From assembly GCA_038746605.1 (NCBI GenBank), contig JBCDKM010000010.1, positions 62,001 to 126,000 on the forward strand: a stretch of DNA of 64,000 nucleotides, written 5' to 3'. This stretch comes from Rubricoccus sp038746605. Lineage in GTDB: Bacteria > Bacteroidota > Rhodothermia > Rhodothermales > Rubricoccaceae. The translations under genes were made by a program, and so were the position numbers. The notes below the pieces were generated by a model, which worked only from the letters and a program-made list of their open reading frames with translations, made no database searches and was not told where the DNA came from. Shown one piece after another: positions 26,217 through 35,702 of this stretch. Each line of letters begins with the position of its first letter. Position 1 is the first letter of the stretch.

Positions 26217-29200
26217 TCAGACGATCGTACTGCTGTTCCGCAGTAGTTCTGCACTCACGATCTCCTGATCGACCGGATCGAGGTGGCGCTTCGCAAAATG
26301 ACTCAACGCGCGATTCTCTGCTTCGCCGTACCGGCGCCTCTTCTCTGCGATGAGGTCGACGACTTCCTCTAACGTCTCGCTACCATCGACTCGGCGGAGA
26401 TGCAAGATCCAGCGTCGGAGATCAGGGAACGTCCGCGGGCCGTGTGTCACTCTACCCTCTGGATCCATCGGTGCGATACCGTACCCTGCAGCGAGCACAG
26501 CGTGGATTCTCACGTGATCCTCAGCATCGCCGAGTTCTAGCTCACTCGGCGTAAGATCTGTCACTCTCTTTTTCCTCCACACATCGCCGAGGTATACCCC
26601 CGCTTGTTGCTCGGCTGTCAGGTCATAGAAACTGTGACGCGCAGTAGTGGCGAGAGCAAACTCATACGCAGCCCCACCGATGCTAAACCGCAGAACCGGT
26701 ACCTCCGTCTGGCTCCTCAGACCGGAGAAATACAAGCCCTTCTGACCCATGGGTCGCAAGGTCTCCTGGAGAACGCCCCCCTCATCCGCACCGATTGTGG
26801 CAAAGGTTGCGGGCGGACGGAGCCCGAGGTGATCGTGACCTCGTGCAGCAAACGGAGCGGCACGCTCATAGAGACCTCTTGCAAACTGGAATCGCGCCTC
26901 GTCTTCCTCTAAGACCCGGGCGAAGTGGTCTTCGATCGTTTCGGTTTCGAGATCTTGGAACGCTTCACGGAGTGCCTGTTCGAGACCCGCGACAGCCCCG
27001 TCGAGAGCTCGGGCATCCGCACCACTCGTCGCTGCGTGGAACAGCGAGGAAGGTGGGTTGTGCCGCCAGTACTCCCGGCATCGCCGCGCAAGATCCTCCG
27101 AGCGCTCCTCCACGAAGACTCGTACGCTCTCTTCTGAGACAAGCGAAAGGATGTGAGGATCAGGATGAGGTGTAAATATAGATTTTTTTGCAGCTTCTGC
27201 CGCACGTTTCTGGACGGCTTCCGGGAAGCTCTCTAACTTCTTCCTGGTGTCTGCTACCACTCCCCCGAGTCGATTCCGCCAGTCGACGAGCTCGCCGTAG
27301 AGGTAGTGCCGAAAGGGCTCATGATGCCGGTGGTTGATGCGGCCGACGAGATGACTGTATCTGCTCTCCGCAGAGACTTGGGCTGCGTGGAGGGCACCAT
27401 TCGCACCACGCAGAGGGAGGAGGAAGCGTTTCCGGAAGGTCCAGCCCGAGAAGATCAGCGCAGCGAGAACGCCGACTCCGGCCCAGAGCCACGGGATCCA
27501 GGAAGCGGTGCCGAACTGCATATGGACATAGCCTCCTGCTGCCGCGAGGGCAAGCATACCGATCCCGTAAAGTGCTGCCCACCCGGCCTCTCGGTTGCGG
27601 GTAGCCTCGACATCATGGAAGGCAGACTGCTTGTCACGTACGCTCCGGACGGCCCTGCCGTACGCCTCCCGGCTCGTTGTGACCTGCTGTAACGCGTTCT
27701 GTTCAGCCTCCTTTGCGAGGGTCTCTCGCTTGGATGCATCATCGATCGCCGCATCTAGCACATCCACGTTCTGCTTCAGTTCGGACTGCACCCGCTCCAA
27801 GAAGACCATCTCAGCCTTTAGCTCTTCCACTGATGCCTCCGCTTTTACGAGTGTCTGCTCCGTGTTTTCTCGCTGTCGGGAAAGGACTGAACGTGTGTGA
27901 GCCTGTCTGACGATGGCGTCTCGGGTCGTTTCGTTTATGGATCTAGACGGAGCGGAAGCCTCTGCTTCCCCTTTTGCCGCATCGGCATCATCTGGGTTGC
28001 CCTCCGCTAACTCTGCTCGCTGCTGCTGCTTCTGGCTCAGAAGGACCTCCAGCCGACGGCTCTTCACGTCCAAGGCCTTGTCGACTCGCCTCAGGAGAGT
28101 ACGGTGCGATGATCCCTTCTCTTCGAGGTCACGGGCAGCCGCCTGGACCTCTTCGCTCCCCCCTTGCAAAAGGGTATCCTCGAACTGGCGGTCGAAGAAC
28201 TCTCGGAGGCGGTCGTCTACCGCCCTCAAGGTCAGGGAATGGCGAACTGTCTCGCCGTCAATGTGCTCAGACGGTTTCCCTTCCAAGGCAGCAAGCCAAG
28301 CAAGTGCCGCGGCCCCCCCGCCGGGCTCTGGCTGATTGAGCCGTGCGTTGACTTGCCCGAGAAGGGCATCGCGTTGGGCCCCTTCTAGCTGCTGACGACG
28401 TTCGCCGAGCGCTCCGACCATACGGATCGGCTCGGTGTCTTCATACTGTTGCACATACTCGTCGAGTGCCTCCAGAATCTTCTCACCGCGGAGATGACGC
28501 TCCTTACCCGCCCCCACGCCGGCTACCCCGGAGGGCGCGACGTCTCGCCAGATCCTAGCGCCGTCGGTCCCCTCACCGAGAAGATCATCGAGGCGGTCGA
28601 TCTTTTGATCTCGGATAAACTGCTCCGCCGTGGAAGAGACTGTTGCAGCAGGGACAAGGTTTGGTTCGAACACCGGGAGGTCCTTGAGCGCCTCATGAAG
28701 CGCCGCCTGTGTCGCGGCGCGAACCAGTTCCTCGCGTGGGTAGACCATGCGGGCATAACCGAGGGTCGCATACCGGCGCCGTCTACCGTATGCCTTCGCG
28801 TGAAGGGCGACACTATAGGATCCATCGGTCATCCCTTCCCCCGTCATGGAACTCTTGACCAGGTACGCGACAGGCGGGATGGTTGCCTTCCAGTCTGCCA
28901 CGAACTGGCCGTTCTCTGTCGCGCCTGTGAGGAGCCAGGCCTTCTGGGCATATTGGCGCTTTTCCGACTCAGCCCGTTCGAATAGCCATTCTAGCTCCTG
29001 CCATGCCGCGAAAACGCGCCCGTACGCAAGCGTAGACGGAGACGAAGCAGAGAGAGACGGCCCGAGGAGGAGCAAGTGGATGCGGGGTGAGAGGCCAAGG
29101 AGCCGCACATCGAAGGCCTCATGGAGCGCTTCGAGTACCCAACGCATCGCCACCGATCCCACCGGATCGTTTAGCGACGTGGTCAGATACAAGTCGACCG

Positions 29201-29522
29201 TATTGCTGTCTGCGGCGGCCCCGAAAGCCCGGACGGACCGGATAGCGGACTCCAGGGTCCCCCTCAACTCATCCTCTCTCTCTCGGAGAATCTCGTCATT
29301 GGCGCTCCAGACTCCATTGGTGGGCTCATCCGCCATGTCGAGGTCGAGCCGGTCAATGGGCTCAACCTCTGACGGAGGTACCACCGTGAGTCCATCCCTA
29401 CGAAGAGCAAGGTGAGCAAAGACAGGAGCAAGATCAGGTGCCTCAGCCAGCACCGCCTCGGCGACAGCCTCGGCGAGGTCGACACCAGGGGTACCGAGAC
29501 CGATGAGGACGGTGGGAGACAC
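26217..29522 (-). CDS. Degenerate tubulin-like protein with coiled coil and membrane hairpin
   Basis: 1101 residues, GTG start. The first ~300 residues align by eye with the neighbouring tubulin-like protein: VLIGLGTPG (6-13) for VIGLGGTG; LYLTTSLNDPVGSVAMRW (111-128) in place of the GSLSGGTGAG signature; then LLLLGPSLSA...AYGRVFAAWQELEWL for LLLPGVFVDK...AYGAIKELDML. The glycine-rich GTP signature is lost, so it may not hydrolyse GTP. Residues ~480-640 form a long coiled coil; two membrane segments follow (~650-700: AALYGIGMLALAAAGGYV and WIPWLWAGVGVLAALIFSG), then a ~400-residue C-terminal region of unknown family. Last gene of the VWA-tubulin operon. Its GC content is lower than that of the surroundings. 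Confidence 0.6.
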   Translation of the reverse strand: MSPTVLIGLGTPGVDLAEAVAEAVLAEAPDLAPVFAHLALRRDGLTVVPPSEVEPIDRLDLDMADEPTNGVWSANDEILREREDELRGTLESAIRSVRAFGAAADSNTVDLYLTTSLNDPVGSVAMRWVLEALHEAFDVRLLGLSPRIHLLLLGPSLSASSPSTLAYGRVFAAWQELEWLFERAESEKRQYAQKAWLLTGATENGQFVADWKATIPPVAYLVKSSMTGEGMTDGSYSVALHAKAYGRRRRYATLGYARMVYPREELVRAATQAALHEALKDLPVFEPNLVPAATVSSTAEQFIRDQKIDRLDDLLGEGTDGARIWRDVAPSGVAGVGAGKERHLRGEKILEALDEYVQQYEDTEPIRMVGALGERRQQLEGAQRDALLGQVNARLNQPEPGGGAAALAWLAALEGKPSEHIDGETVRHSLTLRAVDDRLREFFDRQFEDTLLQGGSEEVQAAARDLEEKGSSHRTLLRRVDKALDVKSRRLEVLLSQKQQQRAELAEGNPDDADAAKGEAEASAPSRSINETTRDAIVRQAHTRSVLSRQRENTEQTLVKAEASVEELKAEMVFLERVQSELKQNVDVLDAAIDDASKRETLAKEAEQNALQQVTTSREAYGRAVRSVRDKQSAFHDVEATRNREAGWAALYGIGMLALAAAGGYVHMQFGTASWIPWLWAGVGVLAALIFSGWTFRKRFLLPLRGANGALHAAQVSAESRYSHLVGRINHRHHEPFRHYLYGELVDWRNRLGGVVADTRKKLESFPEAVQKRAAEAAKKSIFTPHPDPHILSLVSEESVRVFVEERSEDLARRCREYWRHNPPSSLFHAATSGADARALDGAVAGLEQALREAFQDLETETIEDHFARVLEEDEARFQFARGLYERAAPFAARGHDHLGLRPPATFATIGADEGGVLQETLRPMGQKGLYFSGLRSQTEVPVLRFSIGGAAYEFALATTARHSFYDLTAEQQAGVYLGDVWRKKRVTDLTPSELELGDAEDHVRIHAVLAAGYGIAPMDPEGRVTHGPRTFPDLRRWILHLRRVDGSETLEEVVDLIAEKRRRYGEAENRALSHFAKRHLDPVDQEIVSAELLRNSSTIV

Positions 29523-29557
29523 GTGAGTAACCGAGAGTGGCAGTCAGTGAGTGACTG

Positions 29558-32284
29558 TTAGTGAGTAACTGTGAGTTCGCGGATCGCCTCGCGGATGTCC
29601 CCGATTTCTTCTCCAATGAGGCGCTTCACGCTATCATCCGCCACGGGCATTTGGCGCAGGTCTTCGATGTAGCTCTTCAGTTGGGTCGCGACGGTCTCAG
29701 CCCCCATGGTTCGAGTTCTCTGTTCAATCAGGCTCTTGAGTTCTGACACCACCTGTGGCCTCGCGCTGAAGGCATCGAGCGCGTTGGCACGGCCTTGATC
29801 GAGCTTGACCTCGTAATCGTCCATCACGTCGCCTGCATACTCGCTCCGGACATAGTAGTGCGCACCTCTCCGCTTGATGAGACCGAAGACGGGTGCCTGA
29901 GCTAGGCTCCAGACACTTCGGCTTTCATCGTCACCGGTGGGCCATAAGTCTGGAGTCATTTTTTCCCACGCCTTGTCGATGTGATACGAAAAAGGTGCAT
30001 CACGGTCCTCATAAAAGTTTTTGTACATGCTCATCCCTTCCATGATGAATGCAGGGATAGCGGCTTCTACCTTGTAGCAGAACACTCGATGCCGATCTGC
30101 AGTACTCGCGATGGCAGGGGGGTGCGTTGATGAAAGTATCTCGCCGAGATTGGCAGGCTCGAACATCGTCTCCTGTGCGTTATCAACGCCAAAGAGATAG
30201 ATCGTTTCCGTACGACGGCGCCCAGCCAGGAAGGCACGTTCGTATCGCCAGTTTGGTGCAGCTAATCGGTCCAGCTGGTTGACGACTTTACGGAACTCGT
30301 CAGGCGACATGCCCTCCAGCACATCCTCGATGTGAAGGTCGTTGACCTGTTCTACGCGCTCGCGGCTCCATCCAAACTGGAGCACCTTTTGCTCCAACGC
30401 GTCTGCCTGGAGGTCCGCAAGATCCCGAACATCCAGGTTCTGGTCGCGCAGCCACGTCAAGAAGTCAGCACCATTAGCGGAGTCACCTACCTGAAGCGCC
30501 TCGCGAGGCGGGGAAATCTCGATGGTGAAAGGACGGAGGCCGTTCTTCTGACTGCGAAGCCTCTCCAAGCGGCTGGTCAGATTCTCCCTGAGGTTCTCAA
30601 TTCGACTTGCCAGGTCGTTCAGCTTCTCCTCCTCTCGTTGGACGTGGCTAAGGATAGCGGTGTAAAGCGACGCGGCCTCATCGCGGCGCAGGACTTCGGC
30701 TCGAAGGCGAGATCGATCATTGACAAATGATGCAAGATTTTTTGCCACATCTTCTAGAATGCCTTTTGCACCAAATAGTTTACTCTTAGCCTTGTCTGCT
30801 TCTTCCCGCAGTGATCTGCGACGGCCTTCAATCCGAGAGTGCTTCTCACGGATGTCATCCCTTTCCTGGATCATCTCCTCTCGGTACTCAGTGAGCTTGG
30901 CGCGGAGGGATCGCAAGAACTTGCGAGCAAAGGGCAGGCCACGCGGATCGCGAAGTTGATCCGCGATAAAAGCGTCGATTGAGGCAAGTTTTTCTTGCTG
31001 AAGAGATACCCGACGCTGCCCAACCCGTGCGGTCACATCTCCTTCCACACGCTGGACGTGAGCATCCGCCCGCTGGAACTCGTTGTCGATAGAGCGCTTG
31101 GATACTCCATCTGTCGCACGGAACTGGACGAAGGCTCCCGGCGGAAGCAAGTCGTCAATGATGTGGTCGGCGTCATGCTCGCAGAGCCGGTTCGCTTCAA
31201 TGAAGCTTTCCACTCGCTCGTCAATACCTGTCTCTTGGAGTCCGATAAAGGTATTCTGGAGGGCGTGGAGTGCGATATTGTGAGCGAGTTGGCGAGAAAA
31301 GCCGTCAGTATCGAGCAGGATTTCGCTAACGCCAAAACTAGAATATAGAGCGTTTTTCCCGTCGAATGATCCCGTAGAAGTTATCTGTCTTTTCAGATTA
31401 TCCCATACATCAGAGGTACCCTTTCCGATGGCACCCGAAGAAACAAAAAGGCCTATCCCAAAGAGTTCTGTCAACTCAGCAACCTCTGTTAGGACCACAC
31501 CGTTGGTGTTAGTGTTGTTAACGAGGTAGACTATGTCAAACGGGGCCTCACCGCGCTTGACCTCATACCCGCCAAATGTGAAACGGTCGCCAAGGGAGGC
31601 AGACGAGCGGTCCATGAGCATGTCCAGTTCCTTAATGGCACCATATGCATTTGGGCGCACATTTTGCGTTGCAGGCTTGTCTACGAATACGCCTGGCAAG
31701 AGAAGATACCCGATTAGTGTGTCTTGCGAGCGAATATGCTCTCGGCAAAGGAAGGCCACATCCAAGAATGTGCCGGCACCCGTACCACCGGAGAGCGAGC
31801 CTACGATGTTGACTAAGACGGGAGTCTCTCCCTGCTCGTCACCGATTAGTTCGAACTGTCCGAGGTCTTCCTGTGGCTTGATCGCGTTGACCTCGGTGAA
31901 CACTTGCCGGATCCTTGGGTAGATCTCGTGTGCGTTGGCGAACAGTGCTAAACGACCTAGCGCACGCACCTGCCCAGCACCTGAGTTGATTGCAGAAAGA
32001 GGCACCCCTTCCTCCGGAAACCATCCGCGGACTTCTGAATTTTGCTGGACTACTCCCTTCGGGTTAGACACAGTCATGTGTGCAAACTCTCCAGGCTGGA
32101 GCCGAACTTCTTGCCCATCCACAGATTGGAGCGTGTCAGGCGCGGTAGTGTCAAGCACGAGGAAACGCGTAGTCGGCACATCGTCAGTACCATAGACCTC
32201 CCGATACTTGCGCTTCATATGCAGCACGGCGTCTCGCCCTGTACCACCTAGGCCGATGACGATGGTCTTACGAACTTGATGCAT
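29558..32284 (-). CDS. Tubulin/FtsZ-like GTPase (Tubulin_2-type)
   Basis: 908 residues. The N-terminal Rossmann loop is VIGLGGTGRDAV (9-20), and the tubulin/FtsZ signature is NIVGSLSGGTGAGTFLD (159-175), close to the family GGGTG(T/S)G. A phrase DVPTTRFLVLDTTAPD fits the nucleotide-sugar region. After the GTPase half comes a ~500-residue extension containing a coiled coil (about 440-600) with many Arg and Glu. The family is the bacterial 'tubulin-like' group (Pfam Tubulin_2, near the FtsZ-like families proposed by Makarova and Koonin to remodel membranes). It is not the division FtsZ, which is ~350-400 residues. It starts 12 bp after the VWA stop and ends 35 bp before a degenerate paralogue. 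Function unknown; GTP binding is inferred. Confidence 0.82.
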   Translation of the reverse strand: MHQVRKTIVIGLGGTGRDAVLHMKRKYREVYGTDDVPTTRFLVLDTTAPDTLQSVDGQEVRLQPGEFAHMTVSNPKGVVQQNSEVRGWFPEEGVPLSAINSGAGQVRALGRLALFANAHEIYPRIRQVFTEVNAIKPQEDLGQFELIGDEQGETPVLVNIVGSLSGGTGAGTFLDVAFLCREHIRSQDTLIGYLLLPGVFVDKPATQNVRPNAYGAIKELDMLMDRSSASLGDRFTFGGYEVKRGEAPFDIVYLVNNTNTNGVVLTEVAELTELFGIGLFVSSGAIGKGTSDVWDNLKRQITSTGSFDGKNALYSSFGVSEILLDTDGFSRQLAHNIALHALQNTFIGLQETGIDERVESFIEANRLCEHDADHIIDDLLPPGAFVQFRATDGVSKRSIDNEFQRADAHVQRVEGDVTARVGQRRVSLQQEKLASIDAFIADQLRDPRGLPFARKFLRSLRAKLTEYREEMIQERDDIREKHSRIEGRRRSLREEADKAKSKLFGAKGILEDVAKNLASFVNDRSRLRAEVLRRDEAASLYTAILSHVQREEEKLNDLASRIENLRENLTSRLERLRSQKNGLRPFTIEISPPREALQVGDSANGADFLTWLRDQNLDVRDLADLQADALEQKVLQFGWSRERVEQVNDLHIEDVLEGMSPDEFRKVVNQLDRLAAPNWRYERAFLAGRRRTETIYLFGVDNAQETMFEPANLGEILSSTHPPAIASTADRHRVFCYKVEAAIPAFIMEGMSMYKNFYEDRDAPFSYHIDKAWEKMTPDLWPTGDDESRSVWSLAQAPVFGLIKRRGAHYYVRSEYAGDVMDDYEVKLDQGRANALDAFSARPQVVSELKSLIEQRTRTMGAETVATQLKSYIEDLRQMPVADDSVKRLIGEEIGDIREAIRELTVTH

Positions 32285-32296
32285 GGAGAGAGGGGG

Positions 32297-34162
32297 CTAA
32301 ACGTATTCGAGGGTGTAGGGATCGAGAAGTAGGCGATCTCCAGTATGCAGATCTTCGGTGGCAAACCCATCTGCGAACGTCTGACCCTGCCGTCGAATCT
32401 GCGGTGTGCCGTCCACGACATCAACGCGGGTCTCGACTCGTCGTCCTGTCCGCCGAGGCCTGATGCGGACGCTGGCCGTCGCGTCGGGCAAGTATTCTTT
32501 TCCAGCACCGATGACGACCTCTGTGCGGCCCTGTAGCTCGACTTCTTGTTGGAGGGTGCCTCCTGGTCCGTCGATTACGCTAAGCCGCCCACGGAGTCGG
32601 TCCCGTTGCCACGGTAGTTTCCCAGTCATTGCGAAAACGGCACCGATGCCGAGCGCGGCAAGCATGGCGAGAGCACCCAGCAGAAGGGCAATCCACGAGG
32701 CGAGTGAGCGGGGTGCTCCTTCCACAGAGACACGCCAAGGGATCTCAATCTCACCGCTCTCCCCTTCGCCACCGACGACCTCGATACTGCCTGGACCAAC
32801 ACGGAAGACTCCCTCATAAACTCCAGCCTCGACGTTCTCGTCCACAAAGGCCGTGAATGTGATAGCATCTGCTTGTGAGAGATCGAGGACGTGGTTGAAG
32901 TTGGAGCGTCCATTCACAAGGAGAGCATATTCGGGAAGAATGGGGCTTCCTTCTGCCGGATCAATCTGAACTCTCAAATCTCCTCTCTCCCTCTGGGCTT
33001 CAGCGTTGAACATGAGCGAAAACCGGTGGGATACGCGGGCAGCCGCACTATCCTCATATGCGCTGAGTCGGCCGAAGTCGATTTCCATTCCCCCTCCACC
33101 TGCCGACCGCAACTCCACAGTTGGAGCGGGCCGGTAACGGAACTCGACTCTCACCTCGCTTGGCGCGACGATCACAGACTGATCGCTGGCCTCGAAGCGG
33201 ATCGTCCCATCGTAAGTTCCGAGAGGGAACGGGTTGAGCATTTCGAGCGCAAGAGAGACCGTATCTGAAGGTGCTCGAAGTGAACTCGGCATACCTGTTA
33301 CGGCGAAGGCACCCCCCTGAGCATCTTCTGGATCGAACTGGGCGCTAGCGGTGATCTGGAGACCGTCCGGTAGCCCATTCTTGCTCCGGGTGCGGAAGAT
33401 CATCGTTCGAGCGGTCCCAGGCGCTTCGAGAAGGTTCCCGAAGTTGAGAAAGGGGAAGACCGGCTGGATGATGCGAATGGGCCGCACTGTACCTCGAGGG
33501 TTGTCGTTGTATACGACGTTGGTTGTTGAGTCCAACACTGCGATGTCACCAGGCGGTAGCTCCGACCCAAGCGTGGAGTAGTAGATCCAGTCGTCGCGCT
33601 GCCGGAGGAGCCCGAACTCCCGCATGGCGTCTGCCATGGACTTCCCGCTTGGGCTGTTGTCGAGCCCATCCGTGTAGACGATTACACCTCCAATCCTCTC
33701 CTCTCCGGCAGTCTCGCGGTAAACACCGAAAGCCTCAATGAGCGAGTCGTAGACATGCGTCTCGGAACCGTTTGCCTCCAGTGATTGGACATACTCCTGG
33801 ATCCGCTGGATGTCAGCCTCGGTCTGGACGCTGAACTGCTGCAGCCCCTTAAGCCCATCCGCAAACGGCGCGACAACCACACGGACTCCTACGTCAAGCT
33901 CCTCCAGAAATGACGTTAGGCTTTCCTTGACCTGAGGAAAAATATCGACGGCCCCGGACCCAACAGGCAGGCCTCTCATTGACCCCGACACGTCAATGAG
34001 CAGTACGTAGTCTACTGGGGGTGGGCTGCCCGACTGGGCAAACACAGGCAAGCTTCCTGTGCACCCTACCAAGAAGATGAGCAGGGAGCGAAGAAGAACC
34101 CTGGGCCGACGTGGGAGAGTCACGGCGCGCGCGGTGGGGGAAGGGTAAGAGCTGGAGGACAC
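32297..34162 (-). CDS. VWA-domain exported membrane protein
   Basis: 621 residues, GTG at 34160-34162; a GTG at 34123 would give a cleaner signal peptide. The signal region LLRSLLIFLVGC could be a lipobox or be cut at VFA-QSG. The von Willebrand A domain has MIDAS DVSGS (57-61), a later VVVAPFAD and a YTDGLDNSPSG strand, so it probably binds a metal ion and a protein ligand outside the cytoplasm. Residues ~230-480 are beta-rich. One membrane segment lies at ~484-508 (SWIALLLGALAMLAALGIGAVFA), followed by a ~100-residue cytoplasmic beta domain (RGRLSVIDGPGG...TLEYV). It could pass a signal or force from outside to the cytosolic tubulin-like partner; this is inference. First gene of the operon. 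Confidence 0.82.
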   Translation of the reverse strand: MSSSSYPSPTARAVTLPRRPRVLLRSLLIFLVGCTGSLPVFAQSGSPPPVDYVLLIDVSGSMRGLPVGSGAVDIFPQVKESLTSFLEELDVGVRVVVAPFADGLKGLQQFSVQTEADIQRIQEYVQSLEANGSETHVYDSLIEAFGVYRETAGEERIGGVIVYTDGLDNSPSGKSMADAMREFGLLRQRDDWIYYSTLGSELPPGDIAVLDSTTNVVYNDNPRGTVRPIRIIQPVFPFLNFGNLLEAPGTARTMIFRTRSKNGLPDGLQITASAQFDPEDAQGGAFAVTGMPSSLRAPSDTVSLALEMLNPFPLGTYDGTIRFEASDQSVIVAPSEVRVEFRYRPAPTVELRSAGGGGMEIDFGRLSAYEDSAAARVSHRFSLMFNAEAQRERGDLRVQIDPAEGSPILPEYALLVNGRSNFNHVLDLSQADAITFTAFVDENVEAGVYEGVFRVGPGSIEVVGGEGESGEIEIPWRVSVEGAPRSLASWIALLLGALAMLAALGIGAVFAMTGKLPWQRDRLRGRLSVIDGPGGTLQQEVELQGRTEVVIGAGKEYLPDATASVRIRPRRTGRRVETRVDVVDGTPQIRRQGQTFADGFATEDLHTGDRLLLDPYTLEYV

Positions 34163-34337
34163 GAGGATAGGCCTGACGGATCAATGATTCAAGTTGGAGA
34201 GGTTCGATTTGCCTCACAAAAGTTCCATACGGGCTCAATCCCTTCCGGTATGCATCAAAGGCCAGATTCTCTCGCGCGCCGTGCTGAAAGAAGAGGTTGG
34301 ACGACCATACCCTCCATTCAGCACCGGTCAGACTGAG

Positions 34338-34613
34338 TCAACCTGCCTCCACGGTCACGATTGTCCCGTCCTCCAGGTCCAGAACCATCGTGCCCGTCTC
34401 TTGATCCATCCGGTACGCCGCGATTCCCGACGGAAAGACCTCTTTGGGCTGATCCATGTAGAAGAGCGCGTCGGCCACCACGCCCCAGTCCTCGGGCGTC
34501 AGCGCGACCGTCGCAATGGGACCACTCTCGCCCGCTTCCACCACGAAGGGGACGTACTGGAGAATCTTGTTGAGGTGGTTGATCGCCTGCTTGACGTGAA
34601 GGCCAGGATCCAT
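34338..34613 (-). CDS. Small conserved-looking cytoplasmic protein, unknown
   Basis: 91 residues from the ATG at 34611-34613. The frame is open much further upstream, but that part lies antisense to thymidylate synthase and has no protein character. The text (HVKQAINHLNKILQYVPFVV; LTPEDWGVVADALFYMDQ; YRMDQETGTMVLDLEDGT) has helix-strand periodicity and no signal or membrane segment. I recognise no family. It is divergent from thyA across 141 bp. Confidence 0.5.
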   Translation of the reverse strand: MDPGLHVKQAINHLNKILQYVPFVVEAGESGPIATVALTPEDWGVVADALFYMDQPKEVFPSGIAAYRMDQETGTMVLDLEDGTIVTVEAG

Positions 34614-34754
34614 CGTGTCGGGTGGTGAGGGTCGATGAGCGAGCGGCGAAGCTAGCGCCGGGTTCAGAGACGCGAGGCGACCTGACGGGATCCGAAATCT
34701 GACTTCTGCGATTCGAGATCCCCAGTACCTTCTCCGCCCGCCACCGACCCACCG

Positions 34755-35702
34755 ATGCCTGCCGTCGCCGAGACCGCCCGCCCGCCCACTGAGACCACGA
34801 CGAGTGCCGAGGCCGCCTACCTCGCGCTGGTCCGCCGCGTACTGGAGCGCGGCGTCCGCAAGGTCAACCGAACGGGTACGGAGACCCTCGCGAGCTTCGG
34901 CGAGCACTACTCCGTAAACCTGAGCGAGGGCTATCCGCTCCTCACGACGAAGACGGTCTACTTCTCGTCCATGCTGCGCGAGGTGCTCTGGTACCTCTCC
35001 GGTGAGGACCACATCCGCGAGCTTCGGCAGCACACCGGCATCTGGGACGCCTGGGCGGACGACGACGGCAACCTCGAAACCGCCTATGGTCGCTTCTGGC
35101 GGCGCTTTCCGGTCCCGGAAGCGAGCGTGGCGCTGGGCACGGAGGCCTGGGTCAACGCTGAGCACCCCGACGTGCGTCGCGAGGCGGACGGGTCGCTCTC
35201 GTTCGACCAGATCGGGTACGTCGTTCGCGAGCTGAAGCGCAACCCGTACAGCCGTCGGCTGGTGGTAAGCGCGTGGCACCCGGCCAACGCCGCTGCCAGT
35301 CTGCTCCCGCCGTGCCACTTCGCGTTCGTCCTCAACGTCACACCCGCCTCGGACGGCGGCTCGGACTTCCTCAACGGGCATCTTTCGCAGCGCAGCGCGG
35401 ACCTCGCGCTCGGCGTTCCGTTCAATCTCGCCTGTTACAGCTTTCTCATCCAGGCCATCGCGGAGCACGTCGGCCTCCGGCCCGGACGCTTCGCACACTC
35501 TCTCGTAGACGCACACATCTACGAGAACCACGTGGACGGCCTTCGGGAGCAGCTCACGCGCACCCCGCGCCCCGCTCCCACTGTCACCATCGCGCCCGAC
35601 GCCGACGGGACCGCCCGCGCGTTGGATGAGATTCGCTTCGAGGACGTCACGCTCCACGGCTACGAGCCAGACCCCGCGATCCGGTTCGCCGTCGCCGTAT
35701 GA
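34755..35702 (+). CDS. thyA: Thymidylate synthase
   Basis: 315 residues. It converts dUMP and methylene-tetrahydrofolate to dTMP and dihydrofolate in the cytoplasm. After a ~20-residue N-terminal extension the family pattern is complete: RTGTETLASFG, YPLLTTKTVYFSSMLREVLWYL, the active-site Cys in LPPCH (~residue 186), the LSQRSADLALGVPFNLACYS stretch and the C-terminal HAHIYENH-type motif (VDAHIYENHVDGL). Its TGA overlaps the ATG of folA (ATGA), so the two enzymes of the thymidylate cycle are co-translated. Start chosen as the first ATG consistent with family length. Confidence 0.97.
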   Translation: MPAVAETARPPTETTTSAEAAYLALVRRVLERGVRKVNRTGTETLASFGEHYSVNLSEGYPLLTTKTVYFSSMLREVLWYLSGEDHIRELRQHTGIWDAWADDDGNLETAYGRFWRRFPVPEASVALGTEAWVNAEHPDVRREADGSLSFDQIGYVVRELKRNPYSRRLVVSAWHPANAAASLLPPCHFAFVLNVTPASDGGSDFLNGHLSQRSADLALGVPFNLACYSFLIQAIAEHVGLRPGRFAHSLVDAHIYENHVDGLREQLTRTPRPAPTVTIAPDADGTARALDEIRFEDVTLHGYEPDPAIRFAVAV

